NCBI GenBank assembly: GCA_011525755.1
Contig: WYBS01000100.1
Coordinates: 1-45,441 of the forward strand
DNA: 45,441 nucleotides
Direction of reading: 5' to 3'
Source: Planctomycetaceae bacterium
GTDB taxonomy: Bacteria > Planctomycetota > PLA2
Shown here: positions 1 through 7,778 of the stretch, in pieces
Position numbering within the stretch: the stretch's first letter is position 1
How the letters are laid out: every line of letters starts with the position of its first letter
Notes under the pieces: model-generated
Told to the model about the DNA's origin: nothing
Database searches by the model: none
Seen by the model: only the letters and a program-made list of their open reading frames with translations
Position numbers and translations under genes: made by a program

Positions 1-2
1 CC

Positions 3-653
3 TGGAACGGGATCGCGCTCTGCGCGGTGCACCACCTGCACGGCATCCACCTCGGGTACCTCGAGGTGACGGGCCGCGCGGGCGAGCGGCTCCACTGGAA
101 GTTCGCGACGGGCGAGGCCGTGCCGACTGAGGAATGGGTCACCGTCGGCGACGACGACGTGCGGCGGGCGGAGTCCGCGGCGGCCGCGCAGCCCGAGGTG
201 GCCGCGCAGCCCGCGGCGGCCGCGGGCGCCGCAGCCGGGGGGGACAGGGGGGCCGCGGGGGGCAGGGGGCCTCCGCCCGCAGACGTTGTCACGGATGTGG
301 AGTCCGTCGTGACCGGCCCCGGGAAGGACGTCACGGATGTGGAGTCGCGCGCGTGGGCCGACGGGGTCGGTGTCACCGATGTGGAGTCGCCCGCGTCGGC
401 CGACGGCGCCGCCGTCACGGATGCGGAGTCGGGCGGGAAGGCCGAAGTGCCCACCGCCGCGGCGGACTCGCCGGCCGAGGCCCCGAGCCGCGGCTCCGGC
501 CCTGTCACGGATGTGGAGCCGGACGCCGGTCCGACCGCGGGACCTCTTCCCGAGGCCGTCTCCGAGGCGGCCGCCCCCCCGTACCTTGGGGAACACCTGC
601 GCGCGGACGACCGCCGGTGGATCCTCGCCGGCAAGGAGGCTCGCGCCGCGTGA
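3..653 (+). CDS. HNH endonuclease, C-terminal part (5' end outside the window)
   Basis: The reading frame is open from the first bases, so the gene begins upstream of the window; the GTG at 27 is internal. The visible start reads W-N-G-I-A-L-C-A-V-H-H-L-H-G-I-H, the last third of an HNH (beta-beta-alpha metal) nuclease domain, with the Cys and His residues that normally bind structural zinc and the catalytic metal. The text after it (GYLEVTGRAGERLHW) matches the usual end of free-standing HNH proteins of high-GC bacteria. About 150 residues of Ala/Pro/Gly-rich tail follow, with five copies of a V-T-D-V-E-S motif. Such tails are not part of the HNH fold. It ends with a more ordered stretch (YLGEHLRADDRRWILAGKE). 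Role is unknown; HNH proteins of this kind may be stand-alone or mobile nucleases. The family call is fairly secure, the substrate is not known. Confidence 0.72.
   Translation, partial: WNGIALCAVHHLHGIHLGYLEVTGRAGERLHWKFATGEAVPTEEWVTVGDDDVRRAESAAAAQPEVAAQPAAAAGAAAGGDRGAAGGRGPPPADVVTDVESVVTGPGKDVTDVESRAWADGVGVTDVESPASADGAAVTDAESGGKAEVPTAAADSPAEAPSRGSGPVTDVEPDAGPTAGPLPEAVSEAAAPPYLGEHLRADDRRWILAGKEARAA
288..520 (+). repeat. five copies of a 17-bp unit encoding VTDVES, four of them exactly 42 bp apart
   Basis: Copies of GTCACGGATGTGGAGTC or close variants start at 288, 330, 372, 414 and 504. The first four have a 42-bp period (14 codons); the fifth is 90 bp further on. The motif is better conserved than the DNA between copies. 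All copies are in the reading frame of the HNH gene and give VTDVES, VTDVES, VTDVES, VTDAES and VTDVEP. Confidence 0.9.
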
Positions 654-764
654 GCAGCCCGTCCCCCCGACCCCCTTGGCCTCGCGGCACGAGCGCCGTG
701 AGCGGCGCAAGCCCTGGCCTCAACCGTTCGCACCCGGCCCGGACCTCTTGGACGCAGTCTCAGC

Positions 765-2039
765 TCAGCTCGGGCACCAGGGAAGGACGGTCCTTCTCAC
801 CGCGGCCTCGGCCTCTGCGGAGTAGGGGTCGGGCGGCTGCACGTCCTCCCAGTGGTCGGGGTCGGGCGAGGAGTAGGGCCACGACTTCGGCAGCACGGCC
901 TTCAGCGCCTCCACGTCGCCGTCCGGCAGCGGCGGGTCGATCTCGCCCACCGCGCGGTAGCCCGCGAGGAGCTGCGTCAGCTGCCAGTGCGGGATCAGCT
1001 GCGCGCCCTCGGGACGCTGCGTCTCCACGCACACGACCTGGCCCGCGCCGATCCGGAGCGCCCACGTCCCCGCCGTCGTCGAGATGCGGATCGCCGCCTC
1101 GACGCCGCGCGCCGGACCCGCGAGGCGCTTCCGGAAGTGCGGCCCCAGCTCCGCCACGAGCCGCTGCGGGTCCACGAGGTGGAGCATCTCCTCGTCGCGG
1201 AACGGGTCGTGCGAGATGCCGCGGACCACCGCCCGGCCGCCGAGCTCGAGGCAGAGGCGGCTGAACGGGTGGCTCGGCCCGAGCGGGAAGTGCATCTCCG
1301 CGATGCCGAGCTTTCTCGCCTCGCCCGCGCAGTGGCGGAGCACGGTGCGCGCGGCGTTCCTGTCCTCCACCTCCACCTCGGCCACGAAAAGCTTCGGCTG
1401 CCACGTCGAGTTCGCGTTCACCTCGAGGCTCAGGTAGCCCCGGATCACGCGGCCCGGCCCCTCGACGCAGAAGTGGTGGAACCGCGGGACCCCGCTCGCG
1501 AACACCAGCGGCTTCGAGCGCAGGTTCCGCGCGTGGAGCGCGGGCAGCCGGCGCGCGTCCTCGGTCTTCAGGTGGCGCACGCGGTAGGGGGCGGGCTGCT
1601 GCAGCGCCGTCGCGACGTCGATCGTCACGCGCGGGTGGTAGAAGCAGGGCACGAACCCGTGCGCGGGGTAGAGCGCGAGCTCGCCGTGCACGAAGACGAG
1701 CGGGTAGCGCCGGACCCACGCGTAGCCGAGCGCCTCCTCGAGCACCAGCTGGAAGAGGTCCTTCTCGCCCGTGCGCCGGAAGCGCCGCCGGCCGTCCTCG
1801 CCGCCGGTCTCGAGGATGCGGAGGCAGGGGACGGCGACGCCGCGCAGCCGGAGCGGCCGCGGGTCGAGGACGACCGCCGCGACGAGCTGTCCGTCGATCT
1901 CGCACAGCCGCACGGCGCCGCGCTCCTCGGGGTGCGCGAGCGCGATGTCTCTCGCCAAGGGGGCCTTCAGGAAGTCCGCCACGCGCGCGACCTCCTCCGG
2001 CGTGCGCGCCGGCCGGATCCGGGCGCGGGTCAGGTCCAC
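765..2039 (-). CDS. GNAT-fold N-acetyltransferase-like protein
   Basis: A protein of 424 residues. The first 140 residues look like a GNAT acetyltransferase: an ARIRPARTPEEV start typical of the fold, a central strand-helix segment, and LYPAHGFVPCFYHPRVTI, which matches the 'fYerlGF' strand-turn of the family. The remaining 280 residues may form a second GNAT-like half and a C-terminal domain, as in two-lobed acetyltransferases; I do not recognise the substrate. I chose GTG 2039 because the GNAT fold begins right there and because the upstream membrane-protein gene stops at 2045, only 5 nt away. The frame stays open much further upstream, but that part is a shadow of the membrane protein. The pair is probably one transcript. 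Acetyl-CoA-binding glycine motif (R/QxxGxG/A) is not obvious, so activity is uncertain. Confidence 0.7.
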   Translation of the reverse strand: MDLTRARIRPARTPEEVARVADFLKAPLARDIALAHPEERGAVRLCEIDGQLVAAVVLDPRPLRLRGVAVPCLRILETGGEDGRRRFRRTGEKDLFQLVLEEALGYAWVRRYPLVFVHGELALYPAHGFVPCFYHPRVTIDVATALQQPAPYRVRHLKTEDARRLPALHARNLRSKPLVFASGVPRFHHFCVEGPGRVIRGYLSLEVNANSTWQPKLFVAEVEVEDRNAARTVLRHCAGEARKLGIAEMHFPLGPSHPFSRLCLELGGRAVVRGISHDPFRDEEMLHLVDPQRLVAELGPHFRKRLAGPARGVEAAIRISTTAGTWALRIGAGQVVCVETQRPEGAQLIPHWQLTQLLAGYRAVGEIDPPLPDGDVEALKAVLPKSWPYSSPDPDHWEDVQPPDPYSAEAEAAVRRTVLPWCPS

Positions 2040-2044
2040 GGGGC

Positions 2045-3250
2045 CTACCCGGCGCTCGCGCCGCCGCCGCCCGCGGCGGGGGGCGGGTCTTCCTTCGCCG
2101 CGGTCCCGACCCAGCGCGCCTCGCCCACGGGCGCCGCGTCGGCCTCGCTCTCGGGGTAGATCTCCTCCTCCTCGGTCCCGTCGACCTCGCGCCGGAGCTG
2201 GAGGTAGAGCGACACGGTGCCGCCGAGGAAGAGGTAGAGCGCGTAGCCGTGGATGCCGAGCAGGAACGCCGAGAGGCAGAACCACATCCAGAAGAAGCCG
2301 ACGTACTCGGTCCACTCGGCGCGCTCGATGTTCCGGAGGTTCCCGATCCCGTCCTCCTCGAGCTGCGGGCGGTCGGCCTTCTTGAACGCGTCCATGAGGA
2401 CGTCCGGCTCCCCCGGCTTCTGGGAGATCAGGGTGTCGAGGTTGTCGTTCCAGACGCCCAGCTTCACCGTCTCCTTGACGGTCCGCTCGAAGTGGCTGCC
2501 GGCCACGACGACCACGGTCATCACGACGAAGACGAGGAAGTACCCGAAAAAGAAACGGAACGGGCGGGCGAAGATGTAGCTGAACGACCGCGAGAGCGCC
2601 TCGAGCGGGCCGTTCTGCTCGATCGCGATCCCCGCCCACATGAGCGGCAGCCCGACGAAGCCGCCGAGCACCGCGAGGACGACGAGCAGCGACGAGACGA
2701 GAACGAGCGGGAAGAGGAAGAGCGCGAGCAGGGACGAGCCGACGAGCGGGATGCTCATCAGGAGGCCCGCGAGCGCGTTGCAGGCGACGAAGAAGAGGGC
2801 GAACGCGACGACGAGGACGGGTGCGAGGAGGAAGGAGGGGCCGTTCTTCCCCCCGAACTTCAGCGCCTCGCGGAGGCTCAGCGGCTCCTCCCGGGTGAGC
2901 TTCAGCGCCGCCGTGCGGAGGATCGCGGCGCCGAAGAAGGACCAGACGGCGAGGAAGAGGAGCGCCGTCACGACCGTCTCCCACCACGCGAGGGCGAACT
3001 CCTGCTCCCCCCAGAGGGCGGTCATGCCCATCCGGAACGCCGGGCCGATGAATGCCACCTGCGCGATCTGGTCCGCGACGAGGTCCACGAGCTGCGCGAC
3101 AGGCCTCGTCACGCGGAACCCCCACGCGAGGAGGAGGTCCAACCCGCGCACCGCGAGCCAGGCGGCAGCGCCGAGCATCACGCAACGCAGATCGAGGGGA
3201 ACCCGCGGCGCGCGGAACCCTGCCTGCGGGAGGTCCAGTCCCTGGCTCAT
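2045..3250 (-). CDS. multi-pass membrane protein of unknown function
   Basis: A protein of 401 residues with about six to seven hydrophobic segments: one near residues 25-45, one near 95-115, a long hydrophobic block around 140-205, one near 230-255 and one near 310-345. The C-terminal 55 residues are acidic (TEEEEIYPESE) and then Gly/Ala/Pro-rich, probably a soluble tail. The region GPLEALSRSFSYIFARPFRFFFGYF resembles amphipathic linker helices seen in DUF975- or glycerophosphoryl-type membrane proteins, but I cannot assign a family. The ATG at 3250 is preceded by AAGG at 5 nt. The gene lies immediately upstream of the GNAT-like gene (5-nt gap), so the two are probably coexpressed. It is divergent from the DUF92 gene, with about 70 nt between the starts. 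Confidence 0.75.
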   Translation of the reverse strand: MSQGLDLPQAGFRAPRVPLDLRCVMLGAAAWLAVRGLDLLLAWGFRVTRPVAQLVDLVADQIAQVAFIGPAFRMGMTALWGEQEFALAWWETVVTALLFLAVWSFFGAAILRTAALKLTREEPLSLREALKFGGKNGPSFLLAPVLVVAFALFFVACNALAGLLMSIPLVGSSLLALFLFPLVLVSSLLVVLAVLGGFVGLPLMWAGIAIEQNGPLEALSRSFSYIFARPFRFFFGYFLVFVVMTVVVVAGSHFERTVKETVKLGVWNDNLDTLISQKPGEPDVLMDAFKKADRPQLEEDGIGNLRNIERAEWTEYVGFFWMWFCLSAFLLGIHGYALYLFLGGTVSLYLQLRREVDGTEEEEIYPESEADAAPVGEARWVGTAAKEDPPPAAGGGGASAG

Positions 3251-3320
3251 GCCTTGTATGATCCGGAGGGAGGGTGGATTGTTGAGCGGCGCGCCCCATT
3301 TGTCAAACCGTTCCGACGGC

Positions 3321-4517
3321 GTGCGTCGCTTCGTCCACTTCCTCGCGGGCGGCTGCGCGTTCCTCCTTGGGCCGCTCGGCGCCTTCTGGGGGGCCCTGCT
3401 CGCGGCCGGGGCGCTCGTCTACAACGCGGCCGTGGCGCCCGCGCTCGGCCTCGATCGCGCCTACCGGCGGGAAGGGGAGGGGCGGTGGGGAGGGCTCACC
3501 ACCTACCCCCTGTCCGTCCTCGCGCTCATCCTCTTCGTGCCCCTCGAGATCGCGGCGGGGGCGTGGGCCGTCCTCGCCGCCGCCGACCCGGTCGCCGCGG
3601 CGGTCGGCTCGCGCCTCCGGCGTCCGCCCGTCCCCTGGAACCCCTCGAAATCGCTCGCCGGGGCCCTCGCGGGCGCCGTCGCGGGCACGGTCGCGTGCTA
3701 CGCCGTCCTCCGCTGGATGGAGGTCCCCGGCGCCCTCCTTCCCGCGCTCTCCGCGGGGGTCGTCGGCGCCGCGGCGGAGGCGTTCCCGGCGAAGGGCGAC
3801 GACAACCTCCGGATCGCCGGCGCCGCCGCGGCCGCACTCGCCGCGTGGCTCCACCCGCTGCCGCCCGCGGACGGCTACCTGCCGCTGCTCCTCGTCGCGG
3901 CGTGCGCCGCGCTCGCGTACATGACGCGGGCGACCTCCGCCTCGGGCACGTGGTCGGGGGTCGTCGTCGGGGCGGCCGCCGCCTGGGGGTTCGGCTGGAA
4001 GGGGATCGCGATGCTTGCGACGCTCCTCGTCGTCGGCACCGCGGTCACCGCGCGCGAGCGGCGCGGCCGCGGCGCGATCCAGGTCCTTTCCAACGGCGGC
4101 GTCGCCGCGGCGGCCGCCCTCTTCGCCGCGGCGGGCCACGGATGGGGCGCGGCCGCGTTCGCCGGCGCGCTCGCGGCGGCGCTCTCCGACACCGTCGCGG
4201 GCGAGGTCGGGCAGCGCCTCGGGAGGAGCCCGCGCATGCTCCTCCTCGGTCCCCCGTGCCCCCCCGGATCCGACGGCGGGATGACGTGGATCGGAACCGC
4301 CGCGGGTGCCTTCGCCGCGCCGCTCGTGCCGGCGGCGGGCACGCTTCCCGGGAGGCTCTTCGCGGCCGTGGCCGCCGCCGGGCTCCTCGGCAACCTCGCC
4401 GACAGCGCGCTCGGGCGGTGGGTGCAGCCGCGCCTCGGACGGCACGGCAACGACCTGACGAACCTCCTCGCGACGGCCTTCGGCGCGCTCGCGGCCGTGG
4501 CGCTCAGCGCCCTCTGA
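3321..4517 (+). CDS. two-domain membrane protein: polyprenol/phytol-kinase-like domain plus DUF92
   Basis: A protein of 398 residues. The N-terminal half (about 1-180) starts with RRFVHFLAGG, like the RK-x-x-H opening of phytol and dolichol kinases, and contains F-P-A-K-G-D-D-N-L-R-I near 155, the GDDN motif of the CTP-dependent polyprenol kinase family. The C-terminal half (about 200-398) is DUF92, with ALSDTVAGEVGQ and a GSDGGMTWIGT segment typical of the family. In plants the related VTE5 and VTE6 proteins phosphorylate phytol in two steps; a joined form could do both steps on an isoprenoid alcohol, which is inference. Hydrophobic segments run throughout. I prefer GTG 3321 because the kinase domain begins there; ATG 3258 adds 21 residues. 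The 3' end overlaps the opposite-strand gene by 14 nt. Confidence 0.78.
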   Translation: MRRFVHFLAGGCAFLLGPLGAFWGALLAAGALVYNAAVAPALGLDRAYRREGEGRWGGLTTYPLSVLALILFVPLEIAAGAWAVLAAADPVAAAVGSRLRRPPVPWNPSKSLAGALAGAVAGTVACYAVLRWMEVPGALLPALSAGVVGAAAEAFPAKGDDNLRIAGAAAAALAAWLHPLPPADGYLPLLLVAACAALAYMTRATSASGTWSGVVVGAAAAWGFGWKGIAMLATLLVVGTAVTARERRGRGAIQVLSNGGVAAAAALFAAAGHGWGAAAFAGALAAALSDTVAGEVGQRLGRSPRMLLLGPPCPPGSDGGMTWIGTAAGAFAAPLVPAAGTLPGRLFAAVAAAGLLGNLADSALGRWVQPRLGRHGNDLTNLLATAFGALAAVALSAL

Positions 4518-6531
4518 GCTTCATCGCGAGGTCCGCGAGGTGCGACCGCTGCACGCGGCCGTACGCGATCCCCGCCACCTTCCCGTCCCCGCGCAGCCCG
4601 ACCACGGCCGGCGTGCGCTCGAGGCGCAGCTTCTTTCGGAGCGAGCCGTCGGCATCGACGTAGAGCCGCACGTCGCCGAGCTCCTTGCCGTACGTCTGCG
4701 CGAGGCGGCCGGCATCGCCCTCTCCCGCGAGGACCACGGTGACCTCGACGCTCTCCGCGCGTCCCGTCCGGCGCACCATCGCGATCTCTGCCGCGGCGTC
4801 CAGGGACGGCGTGAAGAGCACGAGGCCCTTTCGCGGCGGCGAGGAGACGACCGTCGGCACGTCGGCGCGCGGGCGCTCCTCCTCCTCGATCGCCGCCGCC
4901 ACGTATTCGAGCGCGGCGCGCAGCGCCGGCTGCTGCTCGACCGTGAGCGCCGAGCGGACGATCGCGGCGGTCTCCGCGCGGTGCCAGACGAGGAAGCGCT
5001 CCGCCTCCTCCCGCTCCTGCGGCCGGCCGCCGGTGAGCCGCTTCATCACGACCTGCACGTCCTCGGGCGAGAGCTCCCTCGTCACGGACGGGACCTCCTT
5101 CGCGACGGGCGACGCGGCGGGGGGGGGCGCGGCGGAGGCCGCGGGGGGGGGCGGGGCCGCGGGCGTCCTGGGCTCCGCCTTGGCGGCCGGACGGGCCTCC
5201 GGGCGCGCGCGGGCCTCCTCCTCGCCGCCGCGCATCCTCGTGCCGACGAGGCCGAGCACGCACCCCGCGAAGATGCAGAGGAGCACGAAGACGCGGCCGG
5301 GGCTCCGGAGGACGCGGCGCGTCATCGAGGGCTTCATCGGCGGCGGCGGCTTTCCGCGGACGCGCACGCGGACCGTCGGCGCGGCGCCGCTCTGGGCCCG
5401 CGGGGGGCGGACCACTCGCGTGCCCGCGGCGCCCCGCTTCAGCAGCCGCGACGCCGCGTCCCGGACGCGCGCGCGCAGCGCGCGGCCGCGGTCGGGGAAG
5501 AGCGTCGCAAGGGCCCGGTGCAGCGCCTGCCGGAGCGGGGCGCCGCGGCGGGGGCGGCGCGCCTCGGCGCGAGCCGCGCGGAAGCGGTCGACGATCGACC
5601 GGCCGCGGGTCTGCAGGAAGACGCGCGTGACCGGCATGATCTTCCGGAAGAAGGCGGAGGCGCCGATCTCCTTCGCGGCAGCGCGGAGCCGGCGCAGGAG
5701 CGGGGGGGCGGCGGGGGCCGGCGAGCCCGTGTCGGAACCGATGAGGGCCGCGCGCGCCTGCGCCTCGAGCTTCGCGAGGTGGGGGCCGGCCGTCTTCCGG
5801 AGCGATTCGACGATCGCCTCGAATTCCGACGTGTCCCCGGCCGCGTCGAAGTGCGGCGCGTCACCCCTGCGGAACGAGATGCACTGGTCGAGCAGCTCGC
5901 GGTCGAGGAAGTGGGGGAGGAACCCCGGGACGTTGTAGACGAGACGGAACCCGACCGAGGCGCTCCCCTTGTTCACGCGCGTGCGGAACTGGGTGTCGAG
6001 CCGCGCGTGGGCGGGAAGGTCGGAAAAGGAGCCGCCTTTCACGATGATGGAGTCGCTGTCGCCCTCGAACGCGGTGCACGTCATCTCCCAGACGTTCCCG
6101 CAGAGGTCGACGCAGCCGCTCGGCGCCGTGCCGTCGCGGTAGGCGCCCACGGGCGTCGTCCCCTTGATCCCGCTCTTCGCGGTGTTGCATCGCCTGGAGT
6201 CGAAGAAGTCGCCCCACACGTACGCGGAGGGCTCGGAAAGCCCGGCGGCCTCGATCCACTGCTCCTCGGTCGGCAGCGAGCCGTCCGCCCAGAGCGCGAA
6301 CGCCAGCGCGTCGAAGAAGTCCACGCCCGTGACGGGATGGTCGAGCTTGCCGGCCGGGCACTCGCCCTTCGGCCACGAGGCGGGGGGGCGGTGGTCCGTC
6401 GCGGCGACGAAGACGGCGTAGCGGCGGTTGGTGACGGGGGCGCGGTCGATCTCGAGGGACCCGACGGTCACGGTGTCCCGGAGGTCGCGCGCCGCCGCCG
6501 CCCGTGCGGTGCGAGCGGCTGAAGCGGCCAT
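4504..6531 (-). CDS. SUMF1-like domain protein with a transmembrane helix and thioredoxin-like C-terminal domain
   Basis: A protein of 675 residues. Residues 22-200 form a formylglycine-generating-enzyme-like (SUMF1) domain, with LPTEEQW near 87, LCGNVWEM near 143, KGGSFSD near 165 and VGFRLVYN at the end. The pair of catalytic cysteines of true FGE, which sits close to the final GFR motif, is absent, so sulfatase activation is unlikely. Residues 200-420 are basic and Ala/Arg-rich. One membrane helix (VFVLLCIFAGCVLGLVG) lies near 430, followed by a Pro/Ala linker. The last 110 residues (KGLVLFTPSLDAA to ERTPAVVGLRGDGKVAG) look like a thioredoxin fold with a cis-Pro-like TPAVV but no CxxC. The start ATG 6531 has AAGGA 5 nt upstream. 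It is transcribed toward, and slightly overlaps, the DUF92 gene. Confidence 0.75.
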   Translation of the reverse strand: MAASAARTARAAAARDLRDTVTVGSLEIDRAPVTNRRYAVFVAATDHRPPASWPKGECPAGKLDHPVTGVDFFDALAFALWADGSLPTEEQWIEAAGLSEPSAYVWGDFFDSRRCNTAKSGIKGTTPVGAYRDGTAPSGCVDLCGNVWEMTCTAFEGDSDSIIVKGGSFSDLPAHARLDTQFRTRVNKGSASVGFRLVYNVPGFLPHFLDRELLDQCISFRRGDAPHFDAAGDTSEFEAIVESLRKTAGPHLAKLEAQARAALIGSDTGSPAPAAPPLLRRLRAAAKEIGASAFFRKIMPVTRVFLQTRGRSIVDRFRAARAEARRPRRGAPLRQALHRALATLFPDRGRALRARVRDAASRLLKRGAAGTRVVRPPRAQSGAAPTVRVRVRGKPPPPMKPSMTRRVLRSPGRVFVLLCIFAGCVLGLVGTRMRGGEEEARARPEARPAAKAEPRTPAAPPPPAASAAPPPAASPVAKEVPSVTRELSPEDVQVVMKRLTGGRPQEREEAERFLVWHRAETAAIVRSALTVEQQPALRAALEYVAAAIEEEERPRADVPTVVSSPPRKGLVLFTPSLDAAAEIAMVRRTGRAESVEVTVVLAGEGDAGRLAQTYGKELGDVRLYVDADGSLRKKLRLERTPAVVGLRGDGKVAGIAYGRVQRSHLADLAMKLRGR

Positions 6532-6610
6532 GGTGTCCTTGCCCGCTTCCCCTTCGGCGCGCGGGCGGCCGGGACTTGAGGCGGGCGCGCGGGAGGGCGG
6601 ATCGAAACGA

Positions 6611-6641
6611 GGAGGGCGCCCGCCTGCGCGGGCTGCCCTCC
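6611..6641 (-). terminator. candidate terminator hairpin after the export lipoprotein gene
   Basis: The arms GGAGGGCGCCCGC (6611-6623) and 6628-6641 pair over 13 bp with one bulged base at 6634 and a 4-nt loop. It lies 26 nt past the stop codon of the minus-strand gene at 6668. The minus strand then reads TCGTTTCG, only a weak U-tract, so efficiency is uncertain. Confidence 0.5.
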
Positions 6642-6667
6642 CGATGTCTCGAATGGAAACGCCGCCC

Positions 6668-7387
6668 TTACGGGGCGATGAAGTAGCTGACGGTCGAGTT
6701 GCCGAGGCCGACGGTGTCGAACATCGCGGCGAACGGGTCGAGCCACGTGCGGATCTGGTTGCCGACCACGCGGAAGCCGTTCGTCGGCACGTAGAGGATG
6801 TCGCCCGGCCGCAGGAAGAAGTTCGTCGAGAAGTCGCCCTCCGAGAAGAACTTCTTCAGCTCGACGTGGTACATCTTCGTCGCGCCGTCCACCTCGCGGA
6901 AGAGCAGCGCGCGGTTGCTCGAGGCGTAGATCGTCTGGCCGCGCGCGAGACCGACGAGGTCCGCCACGCGCATCTGGCCCGTGTACGGGAAGCGGCCGGA
7001 GACCGCGACCTCGCCGAGGATCGTCACGGCCTTCGAGTCGAAGGAGTTCACCGCGACGTAGACCCGCGGGCTCTTGAGGCCGAGGGTCGCGCGGAAGCCC
7101 TCCTGCAGCTCGTCGCGCACCTGCTCCGTCGTCTTGCCCGTGACGACGATGTCGCCGTGGCCGGGGAAGGTCATCTTCCCGTCGGGGCGCACCCGGTTCG
7201 TCGTCTCGAGCCCCTCCTCGCCGAGCACCATGATCGTGAGGTTGTCGCCCTCGCCGATCACGTAGTCGGGCGAGGTCTGCAGCGTGGCCGCGCGCGCGAA
7301 GATCGCGTTGTTGTAGGCCTGGCTCGCGCAACCCGCGCCCATCGCGACGAGCCCGAGCGCGAGGAACGCCGTTCCGATGCGCTTCAT
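6668..7387 (-). CDS. polysaccharide biosynthesis/export lipoprotein (Wza family)
   Basis: A protein of 239 residues. It starts with a lipoprotein signal peptide, MKRIGTAFLALGLVAMGAGC, with the lipobox cysteine at 20. Residues 38-110 (PDYVIGEGDNLTIMVLGEE to EQVRDELQEGF) are the Poly_export domain, and 115-200 (YVAVNSFDSKAVTILGEV, then PGDILYVP) are an SLBB-like beta-grasp domain. These proteins form or line the outer-membrane channel for capsule or exopolysaccharide. It is shorter than E. coli Wza (about 380 residues) and lacks its C-terminal amphipathic helix, as do many homologues; the end NSTVSYFIAP may still insert in a membrane. ATG 7387 has GAGGAG 9 nt upstream. No Wzc kinase or glycosyltransferase cluster is beside it, though a GT21-like enzyme lies 1.4 kb upstream. 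Confidence 0.85.
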   Translation of the reverse strand: MKRIGTAFLALGLVAMGAGCASQAYNNAIFARAATLQTSPDYVIGEGDNLTIMVLGEEGLETTNRVRPDGKMTFPGHGDIVVTGKTTEQVRDELQEGFRATLGLKSPRVYVAVNSFDSKAVTILGEVAVSGRFPYTGQMRVADLVGLARGQTIYASSNRALLFREVDGATKMYHVELKKFFSEGDFSTNFFLRPGDILYVPTNGFRVVGNQIRTWLDPFAAMFDTVGLGNSTVSYFIAP

Positions 7388-7778
7388 TCGAGAATCTCCT
7401 CTCAGTTTCCCGCCAGCCGGGCGCGCTCCGCAACCGGGCTCCTTACCAGTCCCGATTCGTCCGGAGCACCCGTGACGCCTCCCCATCGGCACGTCGGCGC
7501 GCCGCGCTGAAGCCGCGGGTCCGCCTTACGGAGGTTAGGGGAGGCCCGGGATGCCGGCCGTCGCGCCGTCGCGGGCCGCCATCGCGCCGTCGCCGGCGGC
7601 CGTCGCTCGTGCCGCGGCCGTCGCTCGTGCCGCGGCCGCGGCCCGTCGGGCGCGCCGGTCCTCGGTCCCATCGGCCGGAGCGGGGCTTCTCGAGGCCCCT
7701 ATGCCGGATGCCGCGTCATGCCGCCGCAAGCCGTTCAGCGGCAACGAGTTGCGATCTCCCTGCCGTCTTGGAGGGGGG
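7388..7778. other. intergenic region of 391 bp, no supported gene
   Basis: The stretch upstream of the export lipoprotein and downstream of kynA. Open frames exist on both strands but are low-complexity Arg/Ala/Pro and lack family similarity or a ribosome binding site. It holds a tandem repeat at 7598-7633, a 12-bp repeat TCGCGCCGTCGC at 7561 and 7582, and a short GCAAC-GA-GTTGC palindrome at 7741-7752. The promoter of the export gene should lie in its left part, but I see no clear -35/-10 pair. Confidence 0.6.
7598..7633. repeat. 18-bp tandem duplication in an intergenic region
   Basis: GGCCGTCGCTCGTGCCGC is present twice in direct succession (7598-7615 and 7616-7633). Two 12-bp copies of TCGCGCCGTCGC lie just before it. 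It looks like slippage in GC-rich DNA. Confidence 0.8.

Noticed and set aside
765-3299. A single 844-residue protein on the minus strand
   Set aside because: Its first 420 codons are a shadow of the membrane protein at 2045-3250; the GNAT-like text starts at GTG 2039 right after that gene.
3251-3320. TATGAT at 3257-3262 as a -10 promoter for the DUF92 gene
   Set aside because: The hexamer is good but no -35 is found and the spacing to GTG 3321 differs from the other cases; left unassigned.
4504-6531. Formylglycine-generating enzyme
   Set aside because: The conserved cysteine pair near the final GFR motif is absent and no sulfatase gene is near.
7551-7778. Small plus-strand frame in the 391-bp intergenic region
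   Set aside because: Ala/Arg repeats arising from the tandem duplication, no ribosome binding site, no recognisable motif.
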